Shown: in pieces, positions 17,323 to 25,922 of the stretch | Layout: every line of letters starts with the position of its first letter | Numbering within the stretch: position 1 is the first letter of the stretch | Origin: Thiosulfativibrio zosterae | Lineage (GTDB): Bacteria > Pseudomonadota > Gammaproteobacteria > Thiomicrospirales > Thiomicrospiraceae | Reading direction: 5' to 3' | Length of the DNA stretch: 64,000 nucleotides | Assembly (NCBI RefSeq): GCF_011398155.1 | Contig: NZ_AP021888.1 | Span: forward strand, 454,001 to 518,000 | Program-made: the position numbers and the translations under genes | The notes under the pieces: generated by a model | The model's input: only the letters and a program-made list of their open reading frames with translations | What the model was told of the DNA's origin: nothing | Databases searched by the model: none

Positions 17323-20112
17323 TTAAAATTCGCCCCATTCATCTTGAGAGTTGGTTGACTTGGGCTTAGCAGTAGCCATTGCCTGAGTCGGTTTGGGGCT
17401 TGCAAGCTTCGGTGTTGCTGTATTGGGTTTTGCTGTATTGGGTGCGGCAAGTTTTGGCGCTGGTATTTTTTTGACAGCCTGTTGAGTGGCTTGCTTTTCT
17501 AAGCGTTCATGCTGAGCCATAGGTGCGCCGCCTCTTGCGATGTCATTTTCAAGTGCATCGATGAGGGAGATGATTTTATTACTTTCATTTTCGAGTTGCC
17601 CCATTTGAATATTGGCTTGTTCGATATCTCCCACATCTTTCATGTCGAGGATGCGACCGATAAAGGCGTGCAATTCAGCATGGCCTTTTTCAAGTGCTTG
17701 ATAAGACGCCATGCCTTGATAATCGGTGCCGTGTCCATAAATCCATTTGCCCAGCGCACACTTTGAAGCATCAGCAGCAGTATTGCGATCAAAGGCAATA
17801 TTGACATCGTTGATGTAAGCGCGCACTTTAACACGCCATTGACGATGCGCACGGCGTGCCGAGGCAAAGTCAAAGTTGCCGGTTTTTAGCGCAGTACCCA
17901 TATGTACAGCCGACTCATTGACTTTAAATTGCGAGACATTGGTGTTCATTAACATGGCCATTTCGCCTAACTCTTCAGAGGTGGCGGCAGATTCTTCGAC
18001 CAAGGCGGCGTTCTGTTGCACCGCCGCATCAATGGCAGTAATGGCTTGGTTTACTTGCGAAACCCCTTCGGCCTGTTCGTTGCTGGAACGCGCGATTTCT
18101 TCAATGACTTGATTCACAGTATCAATTGAGGAGGCGATTTCGTTTAAAGCATCGCCAGAACCTTTGACATGTTGCGTACCTTCGGCGACTTTTTTAACGG
18201 TGTCTTCAATCAGTCCTCTAATTTCTTTTGAGGCCTCGGCAGATTTGCCAGCTAGGTTGCGTACCTCGGCGGCGACAACGGCAAAGCCGCGACCGTGCTC
18301 ACCGGCGCGCGCGGCTTCTACGGCAGCGTTGAGTGCCAGCAAATTGGTTTGGAAAGCGATGCTGTCAATCAGTCCAATAATGTCGTTAATTTTTTGGCTG
18401 GAGGCATGAATTTGTTCCATGGCACGAATCGCGTTATCCATCACGCTGACACCGTCTTGCGCTTGTTTTTTGGCCGTGGCGGTCGAGATTTCGGCTTGAT
18501 GCGCATTGTCGGCATTTTGCTTAACGATGGCGTTCATTTGTTCCATGCTGGCGGCGGTTTGCTCTAGGGCAGCGGCTTGGTTTTGGGTACGGTCATTAAG
18601 GTCGATACTGGCATTTTTAATTTCATTGGCACCATCGGATACCGCTTGAGAGGCGACTTTGGTTTGAGCCATCATAGACGCTAGGTTGTCTACAGCCACA
18701 TTAAGACTGTCTTGCAAAACGGCAAAACGACCATAATATTGACCTTGCATATGATGGGTTAAGTTGCCCTCAGATAAGCTCACGCCCACATCAACCGCGC
18801 CATTAATGGGTTTTTCAATGGTTGCAATCATATCGTTGAGCGCTTCAGAGAGTTCTTTGGCAACGCCGGTGATTTCAGAGGTGTCGATGCGGCTGCTTAA
18901 AAGCCCATTTTTAGCGGCTTGCACCGCGCCGTTAACATCACGCAATAATAGAATTTCTTGGGTTTTATCGCGCCATTCAGCCAGAGTGGCGGTGCGAATA
19001 CCCGCACGGTTGAAAATGGGGATAATGTTGACTTCAATTTGCACCGTGCCCAAGTCAATATTGGCAAGGTAAGGTTGTTTGAGTTCGGCAACCATATTGC
19101 GTTTTTGATGCGGGTGTTTGTGGAAAGCATCAAAATTCATCCCAATGATTTTGTTGGCGTCAAAGTCTGGTAAAAAGCGCTTTAATGCTGGCTGGGTTTG
19201 TTGCATATAGTCTTTCATATTATTATTGAGATACATAATATTAAAGTTGGCGTCTGCAATCATTAAGTTGCTAGAAACCTGGTCTATCGCAATTTGCAAT
19301 TTGGCCGCTTCATCGGTTTTGGCGTGACCATCTTCAATGGCGTGCCGAATGGCGATTGAGGCGGAAATGACCGGGTTGATGAGTTTGCCAATAAAATGCT
19401 TGGGTCGAGTACAACTCATATTAATGGGTTCGTTGGCTGAAACTCTTCTTAAGGCATTGCGCAATGAATCTTGTGCTTTAAAAGTTGTGTAGCCATAAAT
19501 AAACGACACACTTACCATGAGTGTGCTTAGCAATAAAGTCCAAAGTGGATTGAGCCCCTGCAAACTACTGATGACTGCAAAGGGCATGACGCTGAAAATG
19601 AGGGTTAATAGGCTAAGTTGCCATTGCGGGTCGAGTTTTCCAAAAAAGTTAAGTTCAGTCCAATTAATGCCGCTGTAAACTTTACCGTATTGAATTTTTT
19701 TAGCGCCAGACTTAATGTCTAGGTAGGCTTGAGTGGCTAGGGCTTTTTCGGCATCGGTGATTTCTGTTCTAAAAGAAATGTATCCGACAGGTTTGCCATT
19801 TTCAAAAATTGGCGATACATTGGCTCTTACCCAATAAAAGCCACCGTCTTTGCGGCGGTTTTTAACCAATTGTGACCAGGTAGAGCCCATTTTAAGGGTT
19901 GTCCACATATCCTTAAACACCGCTTCTGGAACATCTGGGTGGCGCACAGTGTTATGAGGCTTACCTAAGAGTTCGTCACGGGTAAAACCACTGGCAATTT
20001 CAAAGGCATCGTTCAGCTCGGTAATATTGCCTTGCAGGTCAGTTTTGGAAACTAATGTCAGTCCTTTGGGGACAATATATTCATCTTGAGTAATGGGTTG
20101 GTTATTTCTCAT
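17323..20112 (-). CDS. Aer-like methyl-accepting chemotaxis protein with CZB domain
   Basis: 929 residues. The N-terminal PAS (about 10-125) has the Aer-type HNTVRHPDVP stretch seen in flavin/redox sensors. Two membrane segments lie near 165-208, a second PAS-like domain near 285-390, and the MCP signalling hairpin near 500-720 with its conserved tip. A zinc-binding CZB domain follows (CALGKWIYGHG and HAELHAF, about 755-850). A repetitive Ala/Pro/Thr/Lys linker ends in EWGEF, which fits the x-aromatic-x-x-aromatic pentapeptide that tethers CheR/CheB. It is probably an energy or redox taxis receptor at the inner membrane. No che genes flank it. Confidence 0.92.
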   Translation of the reverse strand: MRNNQPITQDEYIVPKGLTLVSKTDLQGNITELNDAFEIASGFTRDELLGKPHNTVRHPDVPEAVFKDMWTTLKMGSTWSQLVKNRRKDGGFYWVRANVSPIFENGKPVGYISFRTEITDAEKALATQAYLDIKSGAKKIQYGKVYSGINWTELNFFGKLDPQWQLSLLTLIFSVMPFAVISSLQGLNPLWTLLLSTLMVSVSFIYGYTTFKAQDSLRNALRRVSANEPINMSCTRPKHFIGKLINPVISASIAIRHAIEDGHAKTDEAAKLQIAIDQVSSNLMIADANFNIMYLNNNMKDYMQQTQPALKRFLPDFDANKIIGMNFDAFHKHPHQKRNMVAELKQPYLANIDLGTVQIEVNIIPIFNRAGIRTATLAEWRDKTQEILLLRDVNGAVQAAKNGLLSSRIDTSEITGVAKELSEALNDMIATIEKPINGAVDVGVSLSEGNLTHHMQGQYYGRFAVLQDSLNVAVDNLASMMAQTKVASQAVSDGANEIKNASIDLNDRTQNQAAALEQTAASMEQMNAIVKQNADNAHQAEISTATAKKQAQDGVSVMDNAIRAMEQIHASSQKINDIIGLIDSIAFQTNLLALNAAVEAARAGEHGRGFAVVAAEVRNLAGKSAEASKEIRGLIEDTVKKVAEGTQHVKGSGDALNEIASSIDTVNQVIEEIARSSNEQAEGVSQVNQAITAIDAAVQQNAALVEESAATSEELGEMAMLMNTNVSQFKVNESAVHMGTALKTGNFDFASARRAHRQWRVKVRAYINDVNIAFDRNTAADASKCALGKWIYGHGTDYQGMASYQALEKGHAELHAFIGRILDMKDVGDIEQANIQMGQLENESNKIISLIDALENDIARGGAPMAQHERLEKQATQQAVKKIPAPKLAAPNTAKPNTATPKLASPKPTQAMATAKPKSTNSQDEWGEF

Positions 20113-20230
20113 GCTGCTTGTCCTAGATTAGTAGTCGTGACTAATATAAATTCATTTTATGCGTTTGTTAAGCATTATTTCTTATATGGGAATAATTATT
20201 TTTACGCACATTAAAAAGGTTGGCTAGAAA

Positions 20231-20815
20231 ATGAAAGATGCGTTAAAAGCCGTGGTTTTGGCGGGTGGGCAAGGTAGTCGAGTGGGTTATCAGCAAAAAG
20301 CCTTGTTGGTCTATCAAGGACAACCCTTGTTAGTGCCGATTTTAGAGCGTTTGCGAGCGCAAGTTGCGCAGGTATGTATCAGTGCCAATCAAGCCTTAGA
20401 CACCTATCGCAGTTTTGAACCCAAGGTATTTGAAGATGTGACCGAAGGTTTTTTAGGGCCCATGGAGGGGATGAATTCGGCATGGCATGCCCTTGAGGGG
20501 GATTGGTTGGTGTTTGTGCCTTGTGATAATCCGCATTTTCCGGCAGATTTGGTGGATAGACTTTGGCAAAAACAACAAGACACTGGGCAGCATTTGGTGG
20601 TGGCATTTGATGGCGAGCGTTTGCAGCCTTTGTATTGTTTAATGCACCGCTCACTGCAAGCCAGTTTAGCGGCTGCGATTGCTAAAGGGCATTTGAGTGT
20701 GTGGCGTTGGATAGATGAAAATCCGCATGCTTTAGCCGATTTTAGTGATGTGGGTGCCAAAGCCTTTCAAAACTTAAACACCTTGGCGTTGATTGAAGCG
20801 GGTTCAGTTGGGTAA
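20231..20815 (+). CDS. mobA: Molybdenum cofactor guanylyltransferase
   Basis: 194-residue nucleotidyltransferase that adds GMP to molybdopterin to make the guanine dinucleotide cofactor. The N-terminal VLAGGQGSRVG is the nucleotide-binding signature; a lysine at QQKALL and the metal-binding VPCDNPHFP follow. It is a single gene, with its partner mob/moa genes outside the window. Its presence implies molybdo-bis-MGD enzymes elsewhere in the genome. Confidence 0.93.
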   Translation: MKDALKAVVLAGGQGSRVGYQQKALLVYQGQPLLVPILERLRAQVAQVCISANQALDTYRSFEPKVFEDVTEGFLGPMEGMNSAWHALEGDWLVFVPCDNPHFPADLVDRLWQKQQDTGQHLVVAFDGERLQPLYCLMHRSLQASLAAAIAKGHLSVWRWIDENPHALADFSDVGAKAFQNLNTLALIEAGSVG

Positions 20816-20848
20816 TGATTAGTTGGGTAATGATTAGTTGGGCAATAA
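20806..20848. repeat. Tandem 15-bp repeat across the mobA stop
   Basis: AGTTGGGTAATGATT occurs twice exactly (20806-20820, 20821-20835), and a third partial copy follows. The repeat covers the mobA stop codon and the last codons of the convergent SIMPL gene. Confidence 0.85.
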
Positions 20849-21523
20849 TAAAGTGCCATTGATGGTCACACTCAGTTGGCTTTGTCCAGCTTGCATAACT
20901 GGCGCATTGCCAACCGCATCACTCGCCATCATGTTGCGCGCGAGATAGGGCGATGGAAAGTGCGGTGATTGAATATTGGTTTCTATAATTTTATACACCT
21001 GGGTTTGAAAACCTTGCGCAATCAACTGTGCTTTCTTTTGAAAAGTGTCTAGGGCTTTACGGGTGAGGTCATCAATAAACAATTGGCGTTGTGCGCTGGA
21101 AACACCAAACTCCATATTTTGATAACGCAAATAAGGTTGAATTTGCGCCATAATTTTAACCAGGCCTGGTTGATTTTCCATGTTTAAAGTGAGCGTTTGT
21201 TGGCCACGCCAAGTGGTTAAGGCTTGATTTTTGTCGTAAATGGGTTGAATTTGATAGTCTGAGGTTTCCACTTTGATTTGCGGCGCACGCTTTAAAACCG
21301 CATAAGCAGCTTGCATTTGGGTGTTGATTTCATTGGCGACCACTTGCGGATTCAAATCTTGGGAATAGGCGCGAAATGTAAGCGTCACTTGATCGTTATT
21401 AAAGTAGGCGCTTTCAGTCACGGAAAAAGACACACGGTTTTCATTGCGTTGGTTTGTTTCAAACGCATGGGCGTTCATGCTGAAAACGCAGATTAACAAC
21501 AGGCAAAATCGGCTGAATGTCAT
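20834..21523 (-). CDS. Periplasmic SIMPL-domain (DUF541) protein
   Basis: 229 residues with a signal peptide (about residues 1-20, cleavage near AHA-FET) and a SIMPL domain with the pattern VSVTGxG-like start, YxIQPIYD, and a C-terminal SQLSVTINGTLLL strand. The family is periplasmic or membrane-associated and of unclear function. AGGAGG stands before the ATG. The gene carries an intragenic CCAGGCCTGG palindrome. It converges with mobA without any visible terminator. Confidence 0.82.
   Translation of the reverse strand: MTFSRFCLLLICVFSMNAHAFETNQRNENRVSFSVTESAYFNNDQVTLTFRAYSQDLNPQVVANEINTQMQAAYAVLKRAPQIKVETSDYQIQPIYDKNQALTTWRGQQTLTLNMENQPGLVKIMAQIQPYLRYQNMEFGVSSAQRQLFIDDLTRKALDTFQKKAQLIAQGFQTQVYKIIETNIQSPHFPSPYLARNMMASDAVGNAPVMQAGQSQLSVTINGTLLLPN
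21160..21169. repeat. CCAGGCCTGG palindrome inside the SIMPL gene
   Basis: AACCAGGCCTGGTT is read here as Gln-Pro-Gly-Leu-Val. It is one of only two full intragenic copies. Confidence 0.7.
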
Positions 21524-21558
21524 AGAGCCTCCTAGAGAATGATATAATTCGCGAATTG

Positions 21559-21586
21559 ATTATAACCCGACCCTCAATTGAGTCAA
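21559..21586 (-). promoter_or_regulatory. Sigma-70 promoter of the SIMPL gene
   Basis: On the minus strand TTGACT (21586-21581) and TATAAT (21564-21559) are separated by 16 bp, about 36 bp before the start codon. Confidence 0.6.
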
Positions 21587-21611
21587 TTGTTGAAGTGTAA
21601 AGAGATTTCTG

Positions 21612-23027
21612 ATGTCCGAAAAAATTCAAACCACCTTGCCACATGAAACCGTGATGCAACCTCAAGAAAAGCAAGCCGCCTTTGCTGTTGCGGGCATTTT
21701 TGCCACGCGTATGTTGGGCTTGTTTATGATTTTCCCGGTGTTTGCCTTGTTTGCTGAGCAAGAATTTAAAAACATTACTGGCTTTCAAATTGGTCTAGCG
21801 ATGGGCATTTACGGGCTCACCCAAGCATTGCTGCAAATTCCTTATGGTATGTTGTCCGACAAGTATGGTCGCAAACCGCTCATTATGGTCGGTATGCTGG
21901 TGTTTATGTTTGGTTCGGTGGTCTGCGCCCTGGCAGATTCCATAGAAATGATGATAGTGGGGCGCGCCATTCAAGGCATGGGCGCGGTGGCCGCGGTGTT
22001 GATGGCAACGGTTGCGGATACGGTGACAGAACCTTTTAGGTTACGCGCCATGTCTATTGTGGGCATGACGATTGGCTTGTCTTTTACCTTGTCTTTGGTG
22101 GCAGGACCTTTGTTGTCCGAGCTTGTTGGGGTGCGTGGCATTTTTTGGGTGATTGCGGCTTTGGCTGGCGTGGGCATGGTGTTGGTGATGTTTGCCGTGC
22201 CCAAAATTGAAGGCCAGCGTTTTCAGCGCGAAGCCGAAGCCGACCCCGCCCAATTTAAAGCGGTGTTGTCTAATCCACAATTGTTGCGCTTAGATTTGGG
22301 GGTGTTTGTATTGCATGCCATGCTCACCGCCATGTTTGTGGTGGTGCCCATGCTGATTCGTGATAACGCAGGTATGGATTCGATGCATCATTGGGAATTA
22401 TATTTGCCGGTGATGTTGTTGTCGTTTGTCTTAATGGTGCCGTTTATTATTCAAGCCGAAAGCAAAGGGCGCATGAAGCAAATGTTTGTGGGCGCGATTG
22501 CGGCTTTGGTGATAGTACAGTTGGCGATGCTAAATTTTGCCCATGGATTTTGGTCCATCTTTTTAATTATGTTGCTGTTTTTTACCGCGTTTAATTTATT
22601 AGAAGCTTCTTTACCCTCTTTGGTGGTTAAGTTGTCGCCAGCCGATAAAAAAGGCACGGCCAGTGGTGTTTATTCGTCGAGTCAGTTTTTTGGTGCAGCC
22701 ATCGGTGGCGCATTGGGTGGCTATTTTTATCAGTTTTACGGTTTTGATGGCGTGTTTGTGTTTACCACGGTTTTGGGAGCGGTTTGGTTATTCGTAGCCA
22801 TTAGCATGACTCAGCCTTTGCCCTTAAGCATTGCATCAGTGAGTTATGATGCCATTTTGGCGCCCGAAGAAATGGATAGTTTAACTGAAAAACTACTGTC
22901 TTATGACGGGGTTTATGAAGTCGTAATTTTATCCAATGAACAACGCATTTACTTTAAAATAGACCGCAAAGTTATTAATGAAATTGGCTTGATTGATTAT
23001 ATTCACAAGGGTTTGTCCCGAGAATAA
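21612..23027 (+). CDS. MFS transporter, YajR-like with C-terminal YAM-type domain
   Basis: 471 residues, 12 predicted membrane segments. The motif A loop GMLSDKYGRKPL follows segment 2. After the last segment a soluble tail of about 70 residues (from SIASVSYDAI, with LSYDGVYEVVIL) resembles the ferredoxin-like YAM domain of E. coli YajR. It is probably a proton-coupled exporter; the substrate is unknown. A GTG-started sensor kinase follows 30 bp later, so the two may be co-transcribed. Confidence 0.85.
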   Translation: MSEKIQTTLPHETVMQPQEKQAAFAVAGIFATRMLGLFMIFPVFALFAEQEFKNITGFQIGLAMGIYGLTQALLQIPYGMLSDKYGRKPLIMVGMLVFMFGSVVCALADSIEMMIVGRAIQGMGAVAAVLMATVADTVTEPFRLRAMSIVGMTIGLSFTLSLVAGPLLSELVGVRGIFWVIAALAGVGMVLVMFAVPKIEGQRFQREAEADPAQFKAVLSNPQLLRLDLGVFVLHAMLTAMFVVVPMLIRDNAGMDSMHHWELYLPVMLLSFVLMVPFIIQAESKGRMKQMFVGAIAALVIVQLAMLNFAHGFWSIFLIMLLFFTAFNLLEASLPSLVVKLSPADKKGTASGVYSSSQFFGAAIGGALGGYFYQFYGFDGVFVFTTVLGAVWLFVAISMTQPLPLSIASVSYDAILAPEEMDSLTEKLLSYDGVYEVVILSNEQRIYFKIDRKVINEIGLIDYIHKGLSRE

Positions 23028-23057
23028 GGGTCTTCAAACTGGCTGGGAGCCGAATCC

Positions 23058-24914
23058 GTGGCAAAAACTTCTGACAAAAATGCGCTATTAACCGATTTTG
23101 ATTATTGGGAGTCTTCGTTTGGCTCTTTGCAAAACTTAATTGAATTGCCCAAAGTCAGACAAGCGCGTCGCCGTGTCAATTGGTTATATTTTTCAGCTTT
23201 TTTCCTAGGTGCGCTAACACTGGCTCTGTTTGTGGCGGGCAATGCACTTGATTCCAAAGTATTTTTTTATTTTGCGCTGTTTTCTGGTGTGGTGGCGTTT
23301 TTAGTTTTCTGGCTGGCTTATCATCAAAGCCAGCAGCAAATGCAGGTGATTGAAGAAGTTTTGCGGGTGGCGCAATGCCAGCAAAAAGCCTTAGATAATC
23401 ATGCCATTGTTTCTATGACCAATTTACAAGGTCGCATTGTGTATGCCAATAGCCGCTTTATAGAAACTTCGGGCTACACTAAAGAGGAGTTGGTTGGGCA
23501 AACCCACAGTATTATCAATTCTGGTCTGCATGATAAAGCCTTTTTTGCAACACTTTGGCAAACCATCGGTAAGGGTGAAACCTGGCGCGGTGTGGTGCGT
23601 AATAAAGCCAAAAATGGCACTTATTATTGGGTGAATTCTATGGTGATGCCCATTTTTGATCTCAATGGCAACAAAACGCACTATATTTCTATCCGCACCG
23701 AAATCACCCGCCAAAAAGAAGTTGAAGAAGCCCTAGGGCAAGCGCTGTTAGATGCGCAGGCCGCAAGCCGAACCAAAAGTGAGTTTTTGGCCAATATGAG
23801 CCATGAAATTCGTACCCCCATGAACGGGGTGTTTGGGATGTTACAGTTGATTCGCGAAGAACCCTTGTCGGATAAAGCCAAAGATTTTGTGGATACGGCC
23901 ATGGCTTCGGCAACCAGTTTATTGCGAATTATTAATGACATTTTAGATGTATCCAAAATAGAAGCCGGCAAGTTGACCTTAGAAATGCGCGCTTTTGAGT
24001 GGTCTTTATTTGTTAAGCGCGTGTTACATCCGTTGCAGTTGCAAGCCAATGCGAAAGGCTTAAATTTTACCTTTGATATCGACCCCTGCATTTCCCCAAC
24101 CCTTTTTGGCGATGAAACCCGCTTAGGTCAAGTCTTAACCAATTTGGTGAGTAATGCGGTTAAGTTTACCGAGCAGGGCGATGTGGCCTTAACCTTTAAG
24201 TGTTTAGAACACAAAGACAGCGATCTGATTTTGCAAGTCAGCGTGAAAGATTCTGGCATAGGCATAACGCCCGAACAAAAAGCGCTCATTTTTGACGCCT
24301 TTAGCCAAGCAGATGCCACCATTACCCGCAAATTTGGTGGTACAGGTTTAGGGTTGTCCATTACCCGCAGTTTGGTCGAAATGATGGGCGGTTCTTTGTG
24401 GGTAGAAAGCGAGTATGGCAAAGGCTCTACCTTTTTCTTCACCACAAAACTGGGCATTCCCAAAGAACACCATTTAGATTCTGCTGCACTTGAAACCGAA
24501 TATGAGTTTTCATTGTCGGGCGTGAAAATTTTGTTGGTAGAAGACAATGTGATTAACCAAAAAATTGCAGTGGCTTTGTTAAAGCGTCTCAATATTGGTC
24601 AGATTGATGTGGCGGATGACGGTTTAAGAGGTATAGAAACCTATCAAAAAGCCGCCGAAAGCGACCAACCCTATGACTTGGTTTTAATGGATATGCAGAT
24701 GCCCAATATGGATGGGCTTGAAGCAACTCAAGTGATTCGCAGCCTAGAGGCAGAGCGCGGTTGGTCGTCTAAACCGATTATTGCCATTACCGCAAATGTG
24801 GGGGAGGAAGACCGTCAAAAATGTGAGTCTGTCGGCATGAATGGCTTTGTAGGCAAGCCCTTTAAAAAAGACGATCTTTACCTAGAAATTGCACGGCTTC
24901 TGGTCATAAAATAA
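23058..24914 (+). CDS. Hybrid sensor histidine kinase (TM-PAS-HisKA-HATPase-REC)
   Basis: 618 residues with a GTG start preceded by GGGAG. Two membrane segments (about 42-62 and 68-90) have almost no periplasmic loop, so sensing is likely internal through the PAS domain (about 115-225). The phospho-accepting H249 sits in NMSHEIRTPMNG. The ATPase domain has the N-box NLVSNAVKF and the GTGLGLSI motif. The receiver domain has D545 in LMDMQMP. There is no HPt or output domain, so a partner must be encoded elsewhere. Confidence 0.93.
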   Translation: MAKTSDKNALLTDFDYWESSFGSLQNLIELPKVRQARRRVNWLYFSAFFLGALTLALFVAGNALDSKVFFYFALFSGVVAFLVFWLAYHQSQQQMQVIEEVLRVAQCQQKALDNHAIVSMTNLQGRIVYANSRFIETSGYTKEELVGQTHSIINSGLHDKAFFATLWQTIGKGETWRGVVRNKAKNGTYYWVNSMVMPIFDLNGNKTHYISIRTEITRQKEVEEALGQALLDAQAASRTKSEFLANMSHEIRTPMNGVFGMLQLIREEPLSDKAKDFVDTAMASATSLLRIINDILDVSKIEAGKLTLEMRAFEWSLFVKRVLHPLQLQANAKGLNFTFDIDPCISPTLFGDETRLGQVLTNLVSNAVKFTEQGDVALTFKCLEHKDSDLILQVSVKDSGIGITPEQKALIFDAFSQADATITRKFGGTGLGLSITRSLVEMMGGSLWVESEYGKGSTFFFTTKLGIPKEHHLDSAALETEYEFSLSGVKILLVEDNVINQKIAVALLKRLNIGQIDVADDGLRGIETYQKAAESDQPYDLVLMDMQMPNMDGLEATQVIRSLEAERGWSSKPIIAITANVGEEDRQKCESVGMNGFVGKPFKKDDLYLEIARLLVIK

Positions 24915-24958
24915 GTTATGATTCTCCAATCTAAAACGAAGAAAAGTGGAGTGAAGAG

Positions 24959-25576
24959 ATGGCGCGTGGCGTAAATAAAGTGATTTTAGTGGGTACTTTG
25001 GGCAGAGATCCTGAAGTGAAATATGCGGCAAATGGCAATGCCATTGCCAATCTAAGTATTGCCACCAGTGAACAGTGGAACGACCGTGCCACGGGTGAAA
25101 AACAAGAAAAAACCGAATGGCACCGTGTGGTTATTTTTGGAAAACTGGCCGATATAGCCGGCCAATATTTAAAAAAAGGGTCGCAGGTTTATCTAGAAGG
25201 TAAATTGCAAACCCGCAAATGGCAAGATCAAGCCACAGGTCAAGACCGTTATGCAACCGAAGTGGTGATCGACTTTAACGGTCAAATGCAAATGTTGGGC
25301 GGTGGCGGTGGTCGCGGCGATACTGCTTTTGATAATGGTTCGCAAGGTGGCTTTGCCCCACAAATGAATCAAGCACCACAGCAACCCATGGGCAATATGG
25401 GCAATCAAGGTGGTTATGGTCAACAAGCACCTATGGCAGCGCCGCAAGCCCCGAGTTATGGTGGTGGGCAAGGTGGTTACGGACAACAAGCCCCTGCACA
25501 AAATAATCCATCTCCCATGCAAAGAGCTCCGGCTTATGCGCCCAATGACTTTGATGACGATGATGTTCCGTTTTGA
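24959..25576 (+). CDS. ssb: Single-stranded DNA-binding protein
   Basis: 205 residues. The OB fold (about 1-110) opens with [19 protein letters not shown] Gln/Gly/Pro-rich linker and the acidic tip DFDDDDVPF follow; in the tip, VPF replaces the usual IPF that binds partner proteins. It coats single-stranded DNA in replication and repair. A terminator follows. Confidence 0.97.
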   Translation: MARGVNKVILVGTLGRDPEVKYAANGNAIANLSIATSEQWNDRATGEKQEKTEWHRVVIFGKLADIAGQYLKKGSQVYLEGKLQTRKWQDQATGQDRYATEVVIDFNGQMQMLGGGGGRGDTAFDNGSQGGFAPQMNQAPQQPMGNMGNQGGYGQQAPMAAPQAPSYGGGQGGYGQQAPAQNNPSPMQRAPAYAPNDFDDDDVPF

Positions 25577-25615
25577 GTCTCACAATAAATAAAAATGTTG
25601 ATTAAAAAATAATAG

Positions 25616-25641
25616 AACCCTGTTAATACAGGGTTTTTTTA
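25616..25641 (+). terminator. Terminator after ssb
   Basis: AACCCTGT and ACAGGGTT form an 8-bp stem with a TAAT loop, followed by TTTTT. Confidence 0.9.
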
Positions 25642-25922
25642 TATCTATTGAAAAAACATTGACTAAAAGGCGTGGCTTGAAAATGGCAGGAATGTACGAG
25701 CATTCTGTTGTTTTTAGGTTGTTAATATTCTCGTCAGATTCAGCGTGTTCACTTCTGGTCAGGCTTCAAATGCTCATCGCTAAAGGTGGGCTTTCTATGT
25801 ACTTAAAAACTCAGTTAAATAAGCAGGTTATCTCAAGGTGCTTAAAAATAACCAGGCCTGGTTATTTTAGAACTTTGGTAGTTGTGGTGTAATGATTCTA
25901 TTCAACTAAAGGAGTTTTAGCG
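25642..25922. other. Non-coding gap between ssb and the antiporter gene
   Basis: The gap holds only the palindrome at 25845-25868 and a GGAG ribosome site next to the antiporter start. A 77-codon open frame here lacks a ribosome site and has low coding character. Confidence 0.6.
25845..25868. repeat. CCAGGCCTGG palindrome between ssb and antiporter (24-bp perfect)
   Basis: AAAATAACCAGG and its exact reverse complement. ssb already has its own terminator 200 bp before, so here the palindrome stands closer to the start of the next gene (55 bp). Confidence 0.8.

Noticed and set aside
25659-25892. 77-codon open frame between ssb and the antiporter gene
   Set aside because: No ribosome site, biased toward runs of Val and Leu with weak coding character, and it runs through the palindrome repeat.
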